Source of the DNA: RPQJ01 sp044226195
Lineage (GTDB): Bacteria; Pseudomonadota; Gammaproteobacteria; Steroidobacterales; Steroidobacteraceae
Length of the DNA stretch: 64,000 nucleotides
Assembly (NCBI GenBank): GCA_044226195.1
Contig: JBGAHO010000013.1
Location: 1 to 64,000 of the forward strand
Direction: 5' to 3'
Within the stretch, counting starts at the first letter, position 1; each line of letters starts with the position of its first letter. The notes beneath the pieces were generated by a model. That model saw nothing but the letters and a program-made list of their open reading frames with translations. It did no database searches and had not been told where the DNA came from. This document shows positions 43,505 through 51,436 of this stretch, one piece after another. The translations under genes and the position numbers were made by a program.

Positions 43505-43626
43505 GTCCCTGGCCACGCTTCCCGGCAGGAACGGGGACCGTCGCGCGCCATGGACGGCGCGCGCGAGCCCCCAGGGATGGGTTCACGGCGTGTCCCCGGT
43601 TCCTGCCGGGAAGCGTGGCCGGGGAC
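43505..43626. repeat. Imperfect inverted repeat around GTTCCTGCCGGGAAGC
   Basis: The arm at 43505-43538 (GTCCCTGGCCACGCTTCCCG...) is nearly the reverse complement of the arm at 43592-43626 (...CGGGAAGCGTGGCCGGGGAC). A third copy in the second orientation is at 43694-43729. The roughly 34-bp arms enclose 53 bases containing a further GC palindrome (GGCGCGCGCG type). The region lies between the convergent regulator and CBS genes. Confidence 0.75.
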
Positions 43627-43794
43627 TGGCGCTGCGCTGTTCTTGGCCCGTCAACGCGCGAGCAACCGCCGCACGCGAGCAGCCGACAGGAGAGTCCCCG
43701 TTCCTGCCGGGAAGCATGGCTTGGGGGACCGGCGGAGCGCGCCGTGGGCGCTCAGCGCGCGAGCAAGCGCCGCACGCGAGCAGCCGACAGGAGA
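43592..43794. repeat. 101-bp tandem duplication including the 3' end of the CBS gene
   Basis: Two imperfect units, 43592-43693 and 43694-43794, each run from GTCCCCG(G)TTCCTGCCGGG to CGAGCAGCCGACAGGAGA. The ends (43655-43693 and 43756-43794) match at all but about one base and encode, on the minus strand, the C-terminus RVRRLLAR plus stop of the CBS-domain protein. The outer copy is thus a duplicate of the gene's 3' end. Confidence 0.8.
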
Positions 43795-44270
43795 CCACGC
43801 AACCGCACCGAGCCCTGCTCGTCCGACTCCGTGACCGCGAGATGCGTGCGCTCCGACGCATCGAACAGTCGCGCCACATCCGCAACCGTGGCCGCCTCGA
43901 CCTCGCGGATGTCGACGGAAGCGACCTCCGCGAGCGGCACCATGATGTCGCGCACGTGCACGTCCTTGCGCGGCACGCGCTGCTCCTCCATGTGCCGCAC
44001 CGGCTTGTCGCCCATCAGGTCGTAGGCCGTCACCAGCCCGACCACGACGCGCCGCTGCGCGTGGATCACGAAGGCCGAGCGGACGCCCGCGTGCTTCATG
44101 TGGTCGAGCGCCGCATCGACCGGCGCCGACTCGGAAACCGTGACCGACGCGCGTTCACGGAAATCCGTCATGACGGTCAGGGCAGGGTCCTGCGGTGCCG
44201 CGAACCAGGGATCGGCCCCGGGGATCGGCAATTCGACACGCTTCACGTTTTGCAGGCGCAACGCAGCCAT
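43752..44270 (-). CDS. CBS-domain pair protein
   Basis: The 172-aa protein has two CBS motifs (TVSESAPVDAALDHMKHAGVRSAFVIHAQRRVVVGLVT; ATVADVARLFDASERTHLAVTE), probably binding an adenine nucleotide. No catalytic domain is attached. The ATG at 44270 has GGGAGGT just upstream. It lies after cysNC on the same strand with a 77-bp gap. Its last eight codons are duplicated 101 bp downstream. Confidence 0.82.
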   Translation of the reverse strand: MAALRLQNVKRVELPIPGADPWFAAPQDPALTVMTDFRERASVTVSESAPVDAALDHMKHAGVRSAFVIHAQRRVVVGLVTAYDLMGDKPVRHMEEQRVPRKDVHVRDIMVPLAEVASVDIREVEAATVADVARLFDASERTHLAVTESDEQGSVRLRGLLSAARVRRLLAR

Positions 44271-44347
44271 GGCCACCTCCCGGGTCGAAGGTTGGACGCT
44301 CGCTGCGTCCGGAATCAATCGCCCCGGCCGGGCCGGGGGCGGATCCA

Positions 44348-46258
44348 CTATAGCGCCGATCCGATGATGCCGGCGGCCCGCAGCGCCTCGACGACCTGGC
44401 TGGCCGCCTGTTCCGGCGTGGTGCGCGTGGTGTCGATGTAGATCTCCGGGTGCTCCGGCGGCTCGTAGGGCGAGTCGATGCCGGTGAAATTCTTCAGCTC
44501 GCCGCGCCGCGCCTTCTTGTACAGGCCCTTCACGTCGCGCTCCTCGGCGACCGCGAGCGGCGTGTCGACGTGCACCTCGTAGAACTCGCCCGCCTCGACC
44601 AGCGCGCGCGCCATCCGCCGTTCCGAGCGGAACGGCGAGATGAACGACACCAGCACGATCAGGCCCGCGTCCACCATCAGCCGCGACACTTCGCCCACGC
44701 GACGGATGTTCTCGACACGGTCCGCGTCGGTGAAGCCGAGGTCACGATTGAGGCCGTGGCGCACGTTGTCGCCGTCGAGCAGGTAGGTGTGCTTGCCGAG
44801 CGCGAGCAGCTGCTTTTCGACGAGGTTGGCAATCGTGGACTTGCCGGCGCCGGAGAGGCCCGTGAACCACAGGATGGCGGGCTTCTGGTGCTTCGCCTCC
44901 GCACGCGTCTGCTTGTTGACGTCGAGCGCCTGCCAGTGGATGTTCTGCGAGCGGCGCAGCGCGAAGTGCAGCAGGCCGGCGCCGACGGTGGCATTGGTGA
45001 GGCGGTCGATGAGGATGAACGAGCCCGTCGCCCGGTTCTCGGTGTACGGATCGAACGCCACCGGCTGGTCGATCGACAGGTTGCAGACGCCGATCTCGTT
45101 CAGCTCGAGCTTCTTCGCCGCGAGGTGCTCGAGCGTGTTGACGTTCACCTTGTACTTCGGCTCGGTGATCGTCGCGGTGACCTGCTTGTTGCCGAGCTTC
45201 AGCCAGTAGGGACGGCCCGGCAGCATCGGCTCCGCCGCCATCCAGATCACGGTCGCCTCGAACTGGTCGGCGACAGCCGGCAGGTGGTCCGGCTTGGCGA
45301 GGACGTCGCCGCGGCTGATGTCGACCTCGTCGGCCAGCGTCAGCGTCACCGCCTGGCCGGCGATGGCGTGGTCGAGGTCGCCTTCCATCGTGACGATGCG
45401 CGTGACGGTGCTCTCGCGCGCCGACGGCAGCACGCGGATCCGGTCGCCCTTGCGGATCGTGCCGCTCGCGATGGTGCCGGCGAAACCGCGGAAGTCGAGG
45501 TTCGGGCGATTCACCCATTGCACGGGGAAGCGGAACGGACGCGACTGCGCGTCTTCCTCGATCTCGACCGTCTCGAGGTAGGCCATGAGGATCGGGCCGT
45601 GGTACCAGGACGTGTGCGCGCTCGGAGTGGCGATGTTGTCGCCCTTGAGGCCGGAGATCGGGATGGCGACGATGTCCGTGAGGCCGATGCGCGCCGCGAA
45701 CGCCTTGTATTCCTCGACGATGCGCTCGAACACGTCCTTCGAATAGTCGACGAGGTCCATCTTGTTGATGGCCAGCACGACCTTCTTGATGCCGATCAGC
45801 GACACGAGGTAGCTGTGCCGGCGCGTCTGCACCAGCACGCCCTTGCGGGCATCGATCAGGATGATCGCGAGGTCCGCGGTCGAGGCGCCCGTCACCATGT
45901 TGCGGGTGTACTGCTCGTGCCCCGGCGTGTCGGCGACGATGAACTTGCGCTTGTCGGTCGAGAAGAAGCGGTAGGCGACGTCGATGGTGATGCCCTGCTC
46001 GCGCTCGGCGGCGAGGCCGTCGACGAGCAGCGCGAAGTCGATGTCGCCGCCCTGCGTGCCGACCTTCTTCGAGTCGGCCTCCAGTGCCGCGAGCTGGTCC
46101 TCGAAGATCATCTTCGAGTCGTACAGCAGGCGGCCGATCAGCGTGCTCTTGCCGTCGTCGACGCTGCCGCAGGTGATGAACCGCAGCAGGCTCTTGTGCT
46201 CGTGCTGGTGGAGGTACGCCTCGATGTCCGTGGCGATGAGGTCGCTGACGTGTGCCAT
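44348..46258 (-). CDS. cysNC: Bifunctional sulfate adenylyltransferase subunit 1 / APS kinase
   Basis: The 636-aa fusion has an N-terminal EF-Tu-like GTPase CysN with GSVDDGKSTLIGRLL, DTPGHEQYTRNM and NKMD (residues about 25-450). The C-terminal APS kinase CysC has WFTGLSGAGKSTIANLVEK and SFISPFRSERRMAR (about 460-636). It drives sulfate activation to APS with CysD and then phosphorylates APS to PAPS. PAPS could also serve the TPR-sulfotransferase encoded in this window. Its ATG overlaps the cysD stop by one base (TGATG). Confidence 0.95.
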   Translation of the reverse strand: MAHVSDLIATDIEAYLHQHEHKSLLRFITCGSVDDGKSTLIGRLLYDSKMIFEDQLAALEADSKKVGTQGGDIDFALLVDGLAAEREQGITIDVAYRFFSTDKRKFIVADTPGHEQYTRNMVTGASTADLAIILIDARKGVLVQTRRHSYLVSLIGIKKVVLAINKMDLVDYSKDVFERIVEEYKAFAARIGLTDIVAIPISGLKGDNIATPSAHTSWYHGPILMAYLETVEIEEDAQSRPFRFPVQWVNRPNLDFRGFAGTIASGTIRKGDRIRVLPSARESTVTRIVTMEGDLDHAIAGQAVTLTLADEVDISRGDVLAKPDHLPAVADQFEATVIWMAAEPMLPGRPYWLKLGNKQVTATITEPKYKVNVNTLEHLAAKKLELNEIGVCNLSIDQPVAFDPYTENRATGSFILIDRLTNATVGAGLLHFALRRSQNIHWQALDVNKQTRAEAKHQKPAILWFTGLSGAGKSTIANLVEKQLLALGKHTYLLDGDNVRHGLNRDLGFTDADRVENIRRVGEVSRLMVDAGLIVLVSFISPFRSERRMARALVEAGEFYEVHVDTPLAVAEERDVKGLYKKARRGELKNFTGIDSPYEPPEHPEIYIDTTRTTPEQAASQVVEALRAAGIIGSAL

Positions 46259-47193
46259 CAGAAGTACCCCTCCTGCTTCTTCTTCTCCATCGACGCCGAC
46301 TGGTCGTGGTCGATCACCCGGCCCTGCCGCTCGGAAGTCGTCGTGAGCAGCATCTCCTGGATGATCGCGGTGAGCGTGTCGGCCTCGCTCTCGATCGCGC
46401 CGGTGAGCGGATAGCAGCCGAGCGTGCGGAAGCGGACCTTCTTCATCATCGGCCTTTCGCCGGGCTTGAGCGGCATGCGGTCGTCGTCGACCATGATCAG
46501 CGTGCCGTCGCGCTCGACGACCGGCCGCTCGGCCGCGAAGTAGAGCGGCACGATGGGGATGTCGTTCAGGTAGATGTACTGCCAGATGTCGAGCTCGGTC
46601 CAGTTCGACATCGGGAACACGCGGATGCTCTCGCCCTTGTGCTTGCGGGCGTTGTAGAGGTTCCACAGCTCGGGGCGCTGGCTCTTCGGGTCCCAGCGGT
46701 GCTGGGCGCTGCGGAACGAGAAGATGCGCTCCTTGGCGCGGCTCTTCTCCTCGTCGCGGCGCGCGCCGCCGAACGCGGCGTCGAAGCCGTGCAGGTCGAG
46801 CGCCTGCTTCAGCGCCTGCGTCTTCATGATGTCGGTGTGGATGGCCGAGCCGTGCGTGAACGGATTGACGTTCTGCGCGATGCCCTCGGGATTCGTGTAG
46901 GTGAGCAACTGCAGGCCGTACTTCTTCGTGATCGAGTCGCGCAGCTCGTACATCGCGCGGAACTTCCAGCGCGTGTCGACGTGCAGCAGCGGGAACGGCG
47001 GCGGCGCCGGATGGAACGCCTTGAGCGCGACGTGCAGCATCGCCGCGCTGTCCTTGCCGATCGAATAGAGCATCACGGGCTTGTCGCACTCGGCGACCAC
47101 CTCGCGCAGGATGTGGATGCTCTCGGCCTCGAGGCGCTGCAGGTGCGTGAGGCGCTCGGGCGTCACCAGGGGTTTGTTCGCTGGGCTGCTCAT
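46258..47193 (-). CDS. cysD: Sulfate adenylyltransferase subunit 2
   Basis: The 311-aa PP-loop ATPase has VMLYSIGKDSAAMLHVALKA, FGGARRDEEKSRAKERIFSF and SNWTELDIWQYIYLNDIPIV. It forms the ATP sulfurylase with CysN. The start MSSPANKPLVTPERLTHLQR (ATG 47193) fits the family; an upstream in-frame extension does not. Co-translated with cysNC. Confidence 0.95.
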   Translation of the reverse strand: MSSPANKPLVTPERLTHLQRLEAESIHILREVVAECDKPVMLYSIGKDSAAMLHVALKAFHPAPPPFPLLHVDTRWKFRAMYELRDSITKKYGLQLLTYTNPEGIAQNVNPFTHGSAIHTDIMKTQALKQALDLHGFDAAFGGARRDEEKSRAKERIFSFRSAQHRWDPKSQRPELWNLYNARKHKGESIRVFPMSNWTELDIWQYIYLNDIPIVPLYFAAERPVVERDGTLIMVDDDRMPLKPGERPMMKKVRFRTLGCYPLTGAIESEADTLTAIIQEMLLTTTSERQGRVIDHDQSASMEKKKQEGYF

Positions 47194-47309
47194 GGTCTCA
47201 GCGACGGCCGTGGCCGCCGGTTCCGTTCCGGTTCGTGCGCGCAGCATCGCGAAGCGGCGCGTGGGTTGTCAAATAACCGAATGCGATTCAGATATACGAA
47301 CAGCATCGG

Positions 47310-48299
47310 TCAGGCGATGCGCACCAGGGTGCGGCCGGTCACCTGCCCCTGCACGTAGGCTTCGAACTGCGCCGGCAGCGCGTCGAAGTCCACCGTCTTC
47401 GTGCAGATGCGGTCGAGGTGGCGCGGCTTGAGGTCGCCCGCGAGGCGCTGCCACACGGCGAGGCGCAGCTCGCGCGGCACCACCACCGAGTTGATGCCGA
47501 GCAGGCTGACGCCGCGCAGGATGAACGGCATCACCGTGGTGTGCAGTTCGTGGCTGGCGGCGAGTCCGATGCTGGCGATGTTGCCCCACGGCTGCACGGT
47601 GCGCGTGAGCCAGGTGAGCACGTCGCCGCCGAGGTTGTCGATTGCGCCGGCCCACAGCGGACTTTCCATCGGCTTCGAGCCGAGGTTCAGTTCCTGGCGG
47701 CGCAGGATCCGGGCCGCACCGATTTCCGTCAGGTAGGCATCCGCGTCGGCCTTGCCGCTCAACGCGACGACTTCGTAACCGCGGCCCCCCAGCATGTCGA
47801 TCGCGAGGCTGCCGACGCCGCCCGTCGCGCCGTTGACGAGGATCGGGCCCTGCGACGGCGCCTGTCCGTTCTGTTCCATGCGATGCACGGCGAGCGCCGC
47901 GGTGAATCCGGCCGTGCCGATCTTCATCGTGTCGGCGAGCGTGAGGCCCGCCGGCACCGGCACCAGCCAGTCGCCCTGCAGCCGCGCGTACTCGCTGTAG
48001 CCGCCGTCCTGCGTCTCACTGAGTCCGCAGCCGTTCACCAGCACGGGCTGGCCCGGCTGGAAACGCGGATCGGACGAACTGACCACCTCGCCCGCGAGGT
48101 CGATGCCGCCCGCGAGCGGGTACTTGCGCAGGATCGGCGACTTGCCGGTCGCGGCGAGCGCGTCCTTGTAGTTGATCGTCGAGTAATGGACCTTCACGAC
48201 GACGTCGCCTGCGGTCAGGTCGTCAAGCGTGACGGTGTCGAACCGCCCCTGGATGCGGCCGTCGGTCTTGTGGATGCGGAAAGCGCGGAACGATGCCAT
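47310..48299 (-). CDS. acuI: AcuI/YhdH-type acrylyl-CoA reductase (MDR family)
   Basis: The 329-aa medium-chain reductase has YSTINYKDALAATGKSPILRKYPLAGGIDLAG, NADPH loop VNGATGGVGSLAIDMLGGRG and LLGINSVVVPRELRLAVWQR, matching YhdH/AcuI. These enzymes reduce acrylyl-CoA to propionyl-CoA, which would feed the prpBC-acnD-prpF pathway a few kilobases away. No zinc-binding residues are evident, as usual for this group. Confidence 0.88.
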   Translation of the reverse strand: MASFRAFRIHKTDGRIQGRFDTVTLDDLTAGDVVVKVHYSTINYKDALAATGKSPILRKYPLAGGIDLAGEVVSSSDPRFQPGQPVLVNGCGLSETQDGGYSEYARLQGDWLVPVPAGLTLADTMKIGTAGFTAALAVHRMEQNGQAPSQGPILVNGATGGVGSLAIDMLGGRGYEVVALSGKADADAYLTEIGAARILRRQELNLGSKPMESPLWAGAIDNLGGDVLTWLTRTVQPWGNIASIGLAASHELHTTVMPFILRGVSLLGINSVVVPRELRLAVWQRLAGDLKPRHLDRICTKTVDFDALPAQFEAYVQGQVTGRTLVRIA

Positions 48300-48327
48300 G
48301 GCGTGTGTCCGGTGGGCGGAGGGGAAA

Positions 48328-49296
48328 TCAGTGACGGTTCAGCCACACCTCGAGGCCCGAGGTGTTGAGGCGCACGTCGTCGTCGAGCAGTGCGTGGCGG
48401 CGCGCGAGGTCGCCGGTGTAGCCGTGCGCATCGAGACGGGTGCTGAACCAGCGGAACATGTCCTCGGCGATGCGCTGGCTGCGCTGCGGCGCGTGCGCGT
48501 GGCGGCGCGCGATGCGCACCAGCTCGACGATGTTCGCATGCAGGTCGCGGCCGAGGCGTTCGATCTGGTCGACGGGCCCGAAGTGGGTCTGGAAGATGCG
48601 GCGCGGGCCGTAGGCGATCAGGCGATCGATCGTGTGGTGCATCGCGTCGGGATCGAACTGCACGGGCGTGGTCGTCGGCAGCATGAAGGGGCCGGCCGCG
48701 GTGTCGAACTCGCGGTAGCAGATGCCGAAGTTGTCGCCGCTGTAGATCTCGCGCGAGTCGAGGTCGATCGGGCAGTGGTGGTGCTTGGCGTGGCCCGGCG
48801 CATCGATGAACTCGAAGGTCCGGCGGCCGAGCGTGAGGCGCATGCCGTCTTCGACCGTGTGCACGCGCTCCGCCGGGATCGGGAGCAATTCGCCGTACAG
48901 TCGCTGGAACATCGCCTCGCCGTAGACCTCGATCGAGCCCGCGATCAGCTTCGCCGGGTCGACGAGGTGCGGCGCGCCGCGCGGGTGCAGGACCGCGCGG
49001 GCATTCGGCAAGGCCTGCATGAGCTGGCCGGCGCCACCGGCGTGATCGAGATGGACGTGCGTGAGGAACAGGTAGTCGACCTGCTCGCGGGCGAGGCCGA
49101 GTTCCTCGAGGGCTGCGAGCAGGCGCGGCGCCGCGAGCCCCGAGCCGGTGTCGACGAACGCCGCACGACCGCTGTCCACCACGAGATGGGCGGCCGCGAG
49201 GCCGGGGCGCACGTGATGCGTGTCGATGAGGTACACCCCGTTGCCGAGCGGCTGGGCGAGGGTCTCGCCGGAGGCGGGGGTCGGTGCGGCGCTCAT
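48328..49296 (-). CDS. Metallo-beta-lactamase-fold hydrolase
   Basis: The 322-aa protein has FLTHVHLDHAGGAG (H80, H82, D84, H85), a further metal His in APGHAKHHHCPI, the bridging Asp in IYSGDNFGICYRE and a C-terminal QTHFGPVDQIERL. It belongs to the glyoxalase-II/SoxH-like part of the fold with an added helical C-terminus. The substrate is not known. It lies 28 bp upstream of acuI on the same strand and may be co-transcribed. Confidence 0.87.
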   Translation of the reverse strand: MSAAPTPASGETLAQPLGNGVYLIDTHHVRPGLAAAHLVVDSGRAAFVDTGSGLAAPRLLAALEELGLAREQVDYLFLTHVHLDHAGGAGQLMQALPNARAVLHPRGAPHLVDPAKLIAGSIEVYGEAMFQRLYGELLPIPAERVHTVEDGMRLTLGRRTFEFIDAPGHAKHHHCPIDLDSREIYSGDNFGICYREFDTAAGPFMLPTTTPVQFDPDAMHHTIDRLIAYGPRRIFQTHFGPVDQIERLGRDLHANIVELVRIARRHAHAPQRSQRIAEDMFRWFSTRLDAHGYTGDLARRHALLDDDVRLNTSGLEVWLNRH

Positions 49297-49353
49297 GCGG
49301 TGCGGGTCCGTGGCGGTCAGCGTTTGGGGCCGCCTAGGTTGCGGTTGCCGACG

Positions 49354-49389
49354 CCCGAAAACAAGAAGGCCGGGTCGAACCCGGCCTTC
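49354..49389 (-). terminator. Intrinsic terminator after cytochrome c4
   Basis: A perfect 10-bp stem (GAAGGCCGGG / CCCGGCCTTC, arms 49365-49374 and 49380-49389) with a 5-base loop is followed on the minus strand by TTGTTTTCGGG. It lies 25 bases after the cytochrome stop codon. Confidence 0.88.
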
Positions 49390-49414
49390 CTGGCATGAGC
49401 AGATGCCGTCGCGG

Positions 49415-50044
49415 TCAGAGGCCGGCGCACTTGCCCAGCTTGCGGATCTCGTCGGTCGCGCAGAGGCTCGGGCGCTGGCTCGAGTAGTACTTGGCGAGCT
49501 CGTTGATGTCCTGCTCGGTCAGGTTCGCCGCCATGCCGGACATGATCGGGTTCTTGCGCACGCCGCTCTTGTAGTTGTGCAGCGCCTGCTTGATGTAGTC
49601 CTCGTGCTGGCCGGCGAGGTTCGGATACTCGGGCAGCAGGCCGACGCCGTCCGGACCGTGGCAGGCGACGCAGGTCTGGCCGGCCTTCGGCGCCGTGCCG
49701 ACCGCGCGACCGGTCGACTTCAGGCTCTGGCCCGTCAGGTACGTGGTGATGTCGTCCATGTCCTGCGGCGACATCGTCACGGCATGCGCGTGCATGGTCG
49801 CGTGATTGCGGTCGAGGCTCGCGTATTCCTTGAGCGCGTTGACCAGGTACAACGGATGCTGGCCACCCAGCTTCGGCACGCTGTAGATCGGATACGCATT
49901 CTTGTAGTTCGGGATGCCGTGGCAGCCGTGGCAGGTGTAGGCGAGCTTGGCGCCACGCGAGGCGTCGCCCGCGGTGGCGAGGCCCGGGGCGGCGAGGGCC
50001 GCGAGGGTCAGGCTCACTGCGAGCCAGGCCGTTCTCAACGTCAT
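49415..50044 (-). CDS. Diheme cytochrome c4
   Basis: The 209-aa periplasmic protein has a signal peptide (RTAWLAVSLTLAALAAPGLATAG) and two CXXCH heme sites, C38-H-G-C41-H42 and C125-V-A-C128-H129. Methionine ligand candidates are in AVTMSPQDM and NPIMSGMAANL. The two-domain cytochrome c4 pattern indicates electron transfer to a terminal oxidase. The ATG at 50044 gives the proper signal peptide; an earlier in-frame start does not. Confidence 0.92.
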   Translation of the reverse strand: MTLRTAWLAVSLTLAALAAPGLATAGDASRGAKLAYTCHGCHGIPNYKNAYPIYSVPKLGGQHPLYLVNALKEYASLDRNHATMHAHAVTMSPQDMDDITTYLTGQSLKSTGRAVGTAPKAGQTCVACHGPDGVGLLPEYPNLAGQHEDYIKQALHNYKSGVRKNPIMSGMAANLTEQDINELAKYYSSQRPSLCATDEIRKLGKCAGL

Positions 50045-50211
50045 TGCGTACTCCGTCCAGGTCTGTCCCGGCCGACGGGCGGCCAAGGGTCCGGCATGGT
50101 AATCAAAAGCGTTTCTGGAGTCGAATGGGTCCGGATCACGATCCCGGCGACACCGGCGATTGGCTTAGACTGAGGCCGACGGACCGACTCCACTTCGCCA
50201 CGAGGACGACC

Positions 50212-50940
50212 ATGATCCACCTGCGTGCTTTCTGCCTGGCCGGCCTGCTCGCGCTGACGGCAATGTCCGGACAGGCGCGTGCCGACACCCCCACGCCGCG
50301 GACCGTGAGCGTCTCCGGCACGGGCGAGGTGTCGGCGTCACCTGACCTCGCCCGGGTCAGCCTCGGCATCGAGTCACGCAAGCCGACGATGGCCGAGGCA
50401 CGCAGCGAGGTGTCCGCGACGGTCGATCGCGTGCTGGCGCTGACCCGGTCGATGAAGATCGACCCGAAGTTCGTGAACTCGACGCGCCTGCAGGTGCAGC
50501 CGCTGTACGAGTGGGACGAGAAGAACCGGCGGCAGCTGCTGCAGGGCTACCTCGTGAGCCGGCAGGTGGAGGTCGAGCTGCGCGACCTCGACCAGCTCGG
50601 CACGTTGCTCGAGAAGGCGGTGGATGCGGGTGTGAACCAGGTGGGCGATCCGCAGCTCGACTCGACGCGACGCAAGAGCCTCGAGCGCGAGGCCATGGCG
50701 AAGGCGGTCGACGATGCCCGGCTGAACGCGGAGGCGCTGGCCGGCGCCGCAGGCGCAAAGCTCGGGGCCGTGCGCACGCTCAATGGCCAGGCCAACTCGA
50801 TGCCCGTGCCCATGTACCGTCGGGATGCGATGGTCGCGATGGCCGCCGCCCCGGCCCCGCCGGCCGAGACCTACCAGGCCGCGGACATGAAATTCAGCGC
50901 CACCGTGAGTGCCGAATACGACCTGATCGTCGGACCTTGA
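50212..50940 (+). CDS. SIMPL/DUF541 (YggE-like) periplasmic protein
   Basis: The 242-aa protein has a signal peptide (HLRAFCLAGLLALTAMSGQARA) and the DUF541 pattern TVSVSGTGEVSASPDLARVSLGIE, FVNSTRLQVQPLYEWDEKNR and EREAMAKAVDDARLNAEALA. E. coli YggE is linked to oxidative-stress tolerance; the molecular function is unclear. GAGGA lies before the ATG at 50212. A terminator follows. Confidence 0.9.
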   Translation: MIHLRAFCLAGLLALTAMSGQARADTPTPRTVSVSGTGEVSASPDLARVSLGIESRKPTMAEARSEVSATVDRVLALTRSMKIDPKFVNSTRLQVQPLYEWDEKNRRQLLQGYLVSRQVEVELRDLDQLGTLLEKAVDAGVNQVGDPQLDSTRRKSLEREAMAKAVDDARLNAEALAGAAGAKLGAVRTLNGQANSMPVPMYRRDAMVAMAAAPAPPAETYQAADMKFSATVSAEYDLIVGP

Positions 50941-50957
50941 TTGACTGATTTTTCTGA

Positions 50958-50996
50958 TGAATCGGCTGAATAAGTCAGCCGATTCATTGGTTTGTT
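50958..50996 (+). terminator. Intrinsic terminator of the SIMPL gene
   Basis: A perfect 12-bp stem TGAATCGGCTGA / TCAGCCGATTCA (50958-50969, 50975-50986) has the loop ATAAG and is followed by TTGGTTTGTT. Confidence 0.8.
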
Positions 50997-51005
50997 AGGA
51001 AGATA

Positions 51006-51055
51006 GTGACATTCCTCTTTTTCGGCAGACGCCAAAAAAACAGGAATGTCCCCTA
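51006..51055. repeat. Dispersed palindromic repeat, copy C (NfeD gene 3' end)
   Basis: The left arm GTGACATTCCTCTTTTTCGG (51006-51025) and right arm (51034-51053, ...CAGGAATGTCCCC) are slightly diverged from the consensus. The right arm begins at the TAG stop (51055-51053) of the NfeD-domain gene. Confidence 0.85.
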
Positions 51056-51340
51056 GCTGGGCAGGCGGTCGACGATGAGGGTGCTGCCGTCGACGCCGGT
51101 CACGCGCACGCGCGCACCGGCCGGCACGTTCGGTCCACGCAGGCGCCACTGGCGGGTGCCGAGCTTCGCGCGGCCGAGGCCGTCCTCGATCCCGTCGGAC
51201 AGGGTCAGGACCTGCCCGATGTAGCGCTCGCCGGCCCGGTGCGGAGCCATCGGGCTCTCCAGGTCGGCACGTTGGACACGGTATTCGCGCCAGAACCAGA
51301 GGGCGAACACCGTTACTGCAAAGACGACAAACCAGGTCAT
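51053..51340 (-). CDS. Small NfeD-domain membrane protein
   Basis: The 95-aa protein has one N-terminal membrane helix (WFVVFAVTVFALWFW) and a C-terminal OB-fold NfeD-like domain (GQVLTLSDGIEDGLGRAKLG, VPAGARVRVTGVDGSTLIVD). NfeD proteins usually partner stomatin-like proteins; none is encoded here. The protein ends AGC-TAG, with the TAG shared with a palindromic repeat. Confidence 0.78.
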   Translation of the reverse strand: MTWFVVFAVTVFALWFWREYRVQRADLESPMAPHRAGERYIGQVLTLSDGIEDGLGRAKLGTRQWRLRGPNVPAGARVRVTGVDGSTLIVDRLPS

Positions 51341-51436
51341 GTGGGTACTGCGCTCGGAGTTCGCTTATGTTGCCAAGGGCGCGCCACGGGACTCAATCGT
51401 GGCCCGCCACCGGTTCCGAAATCTGTGACCGGCGGC

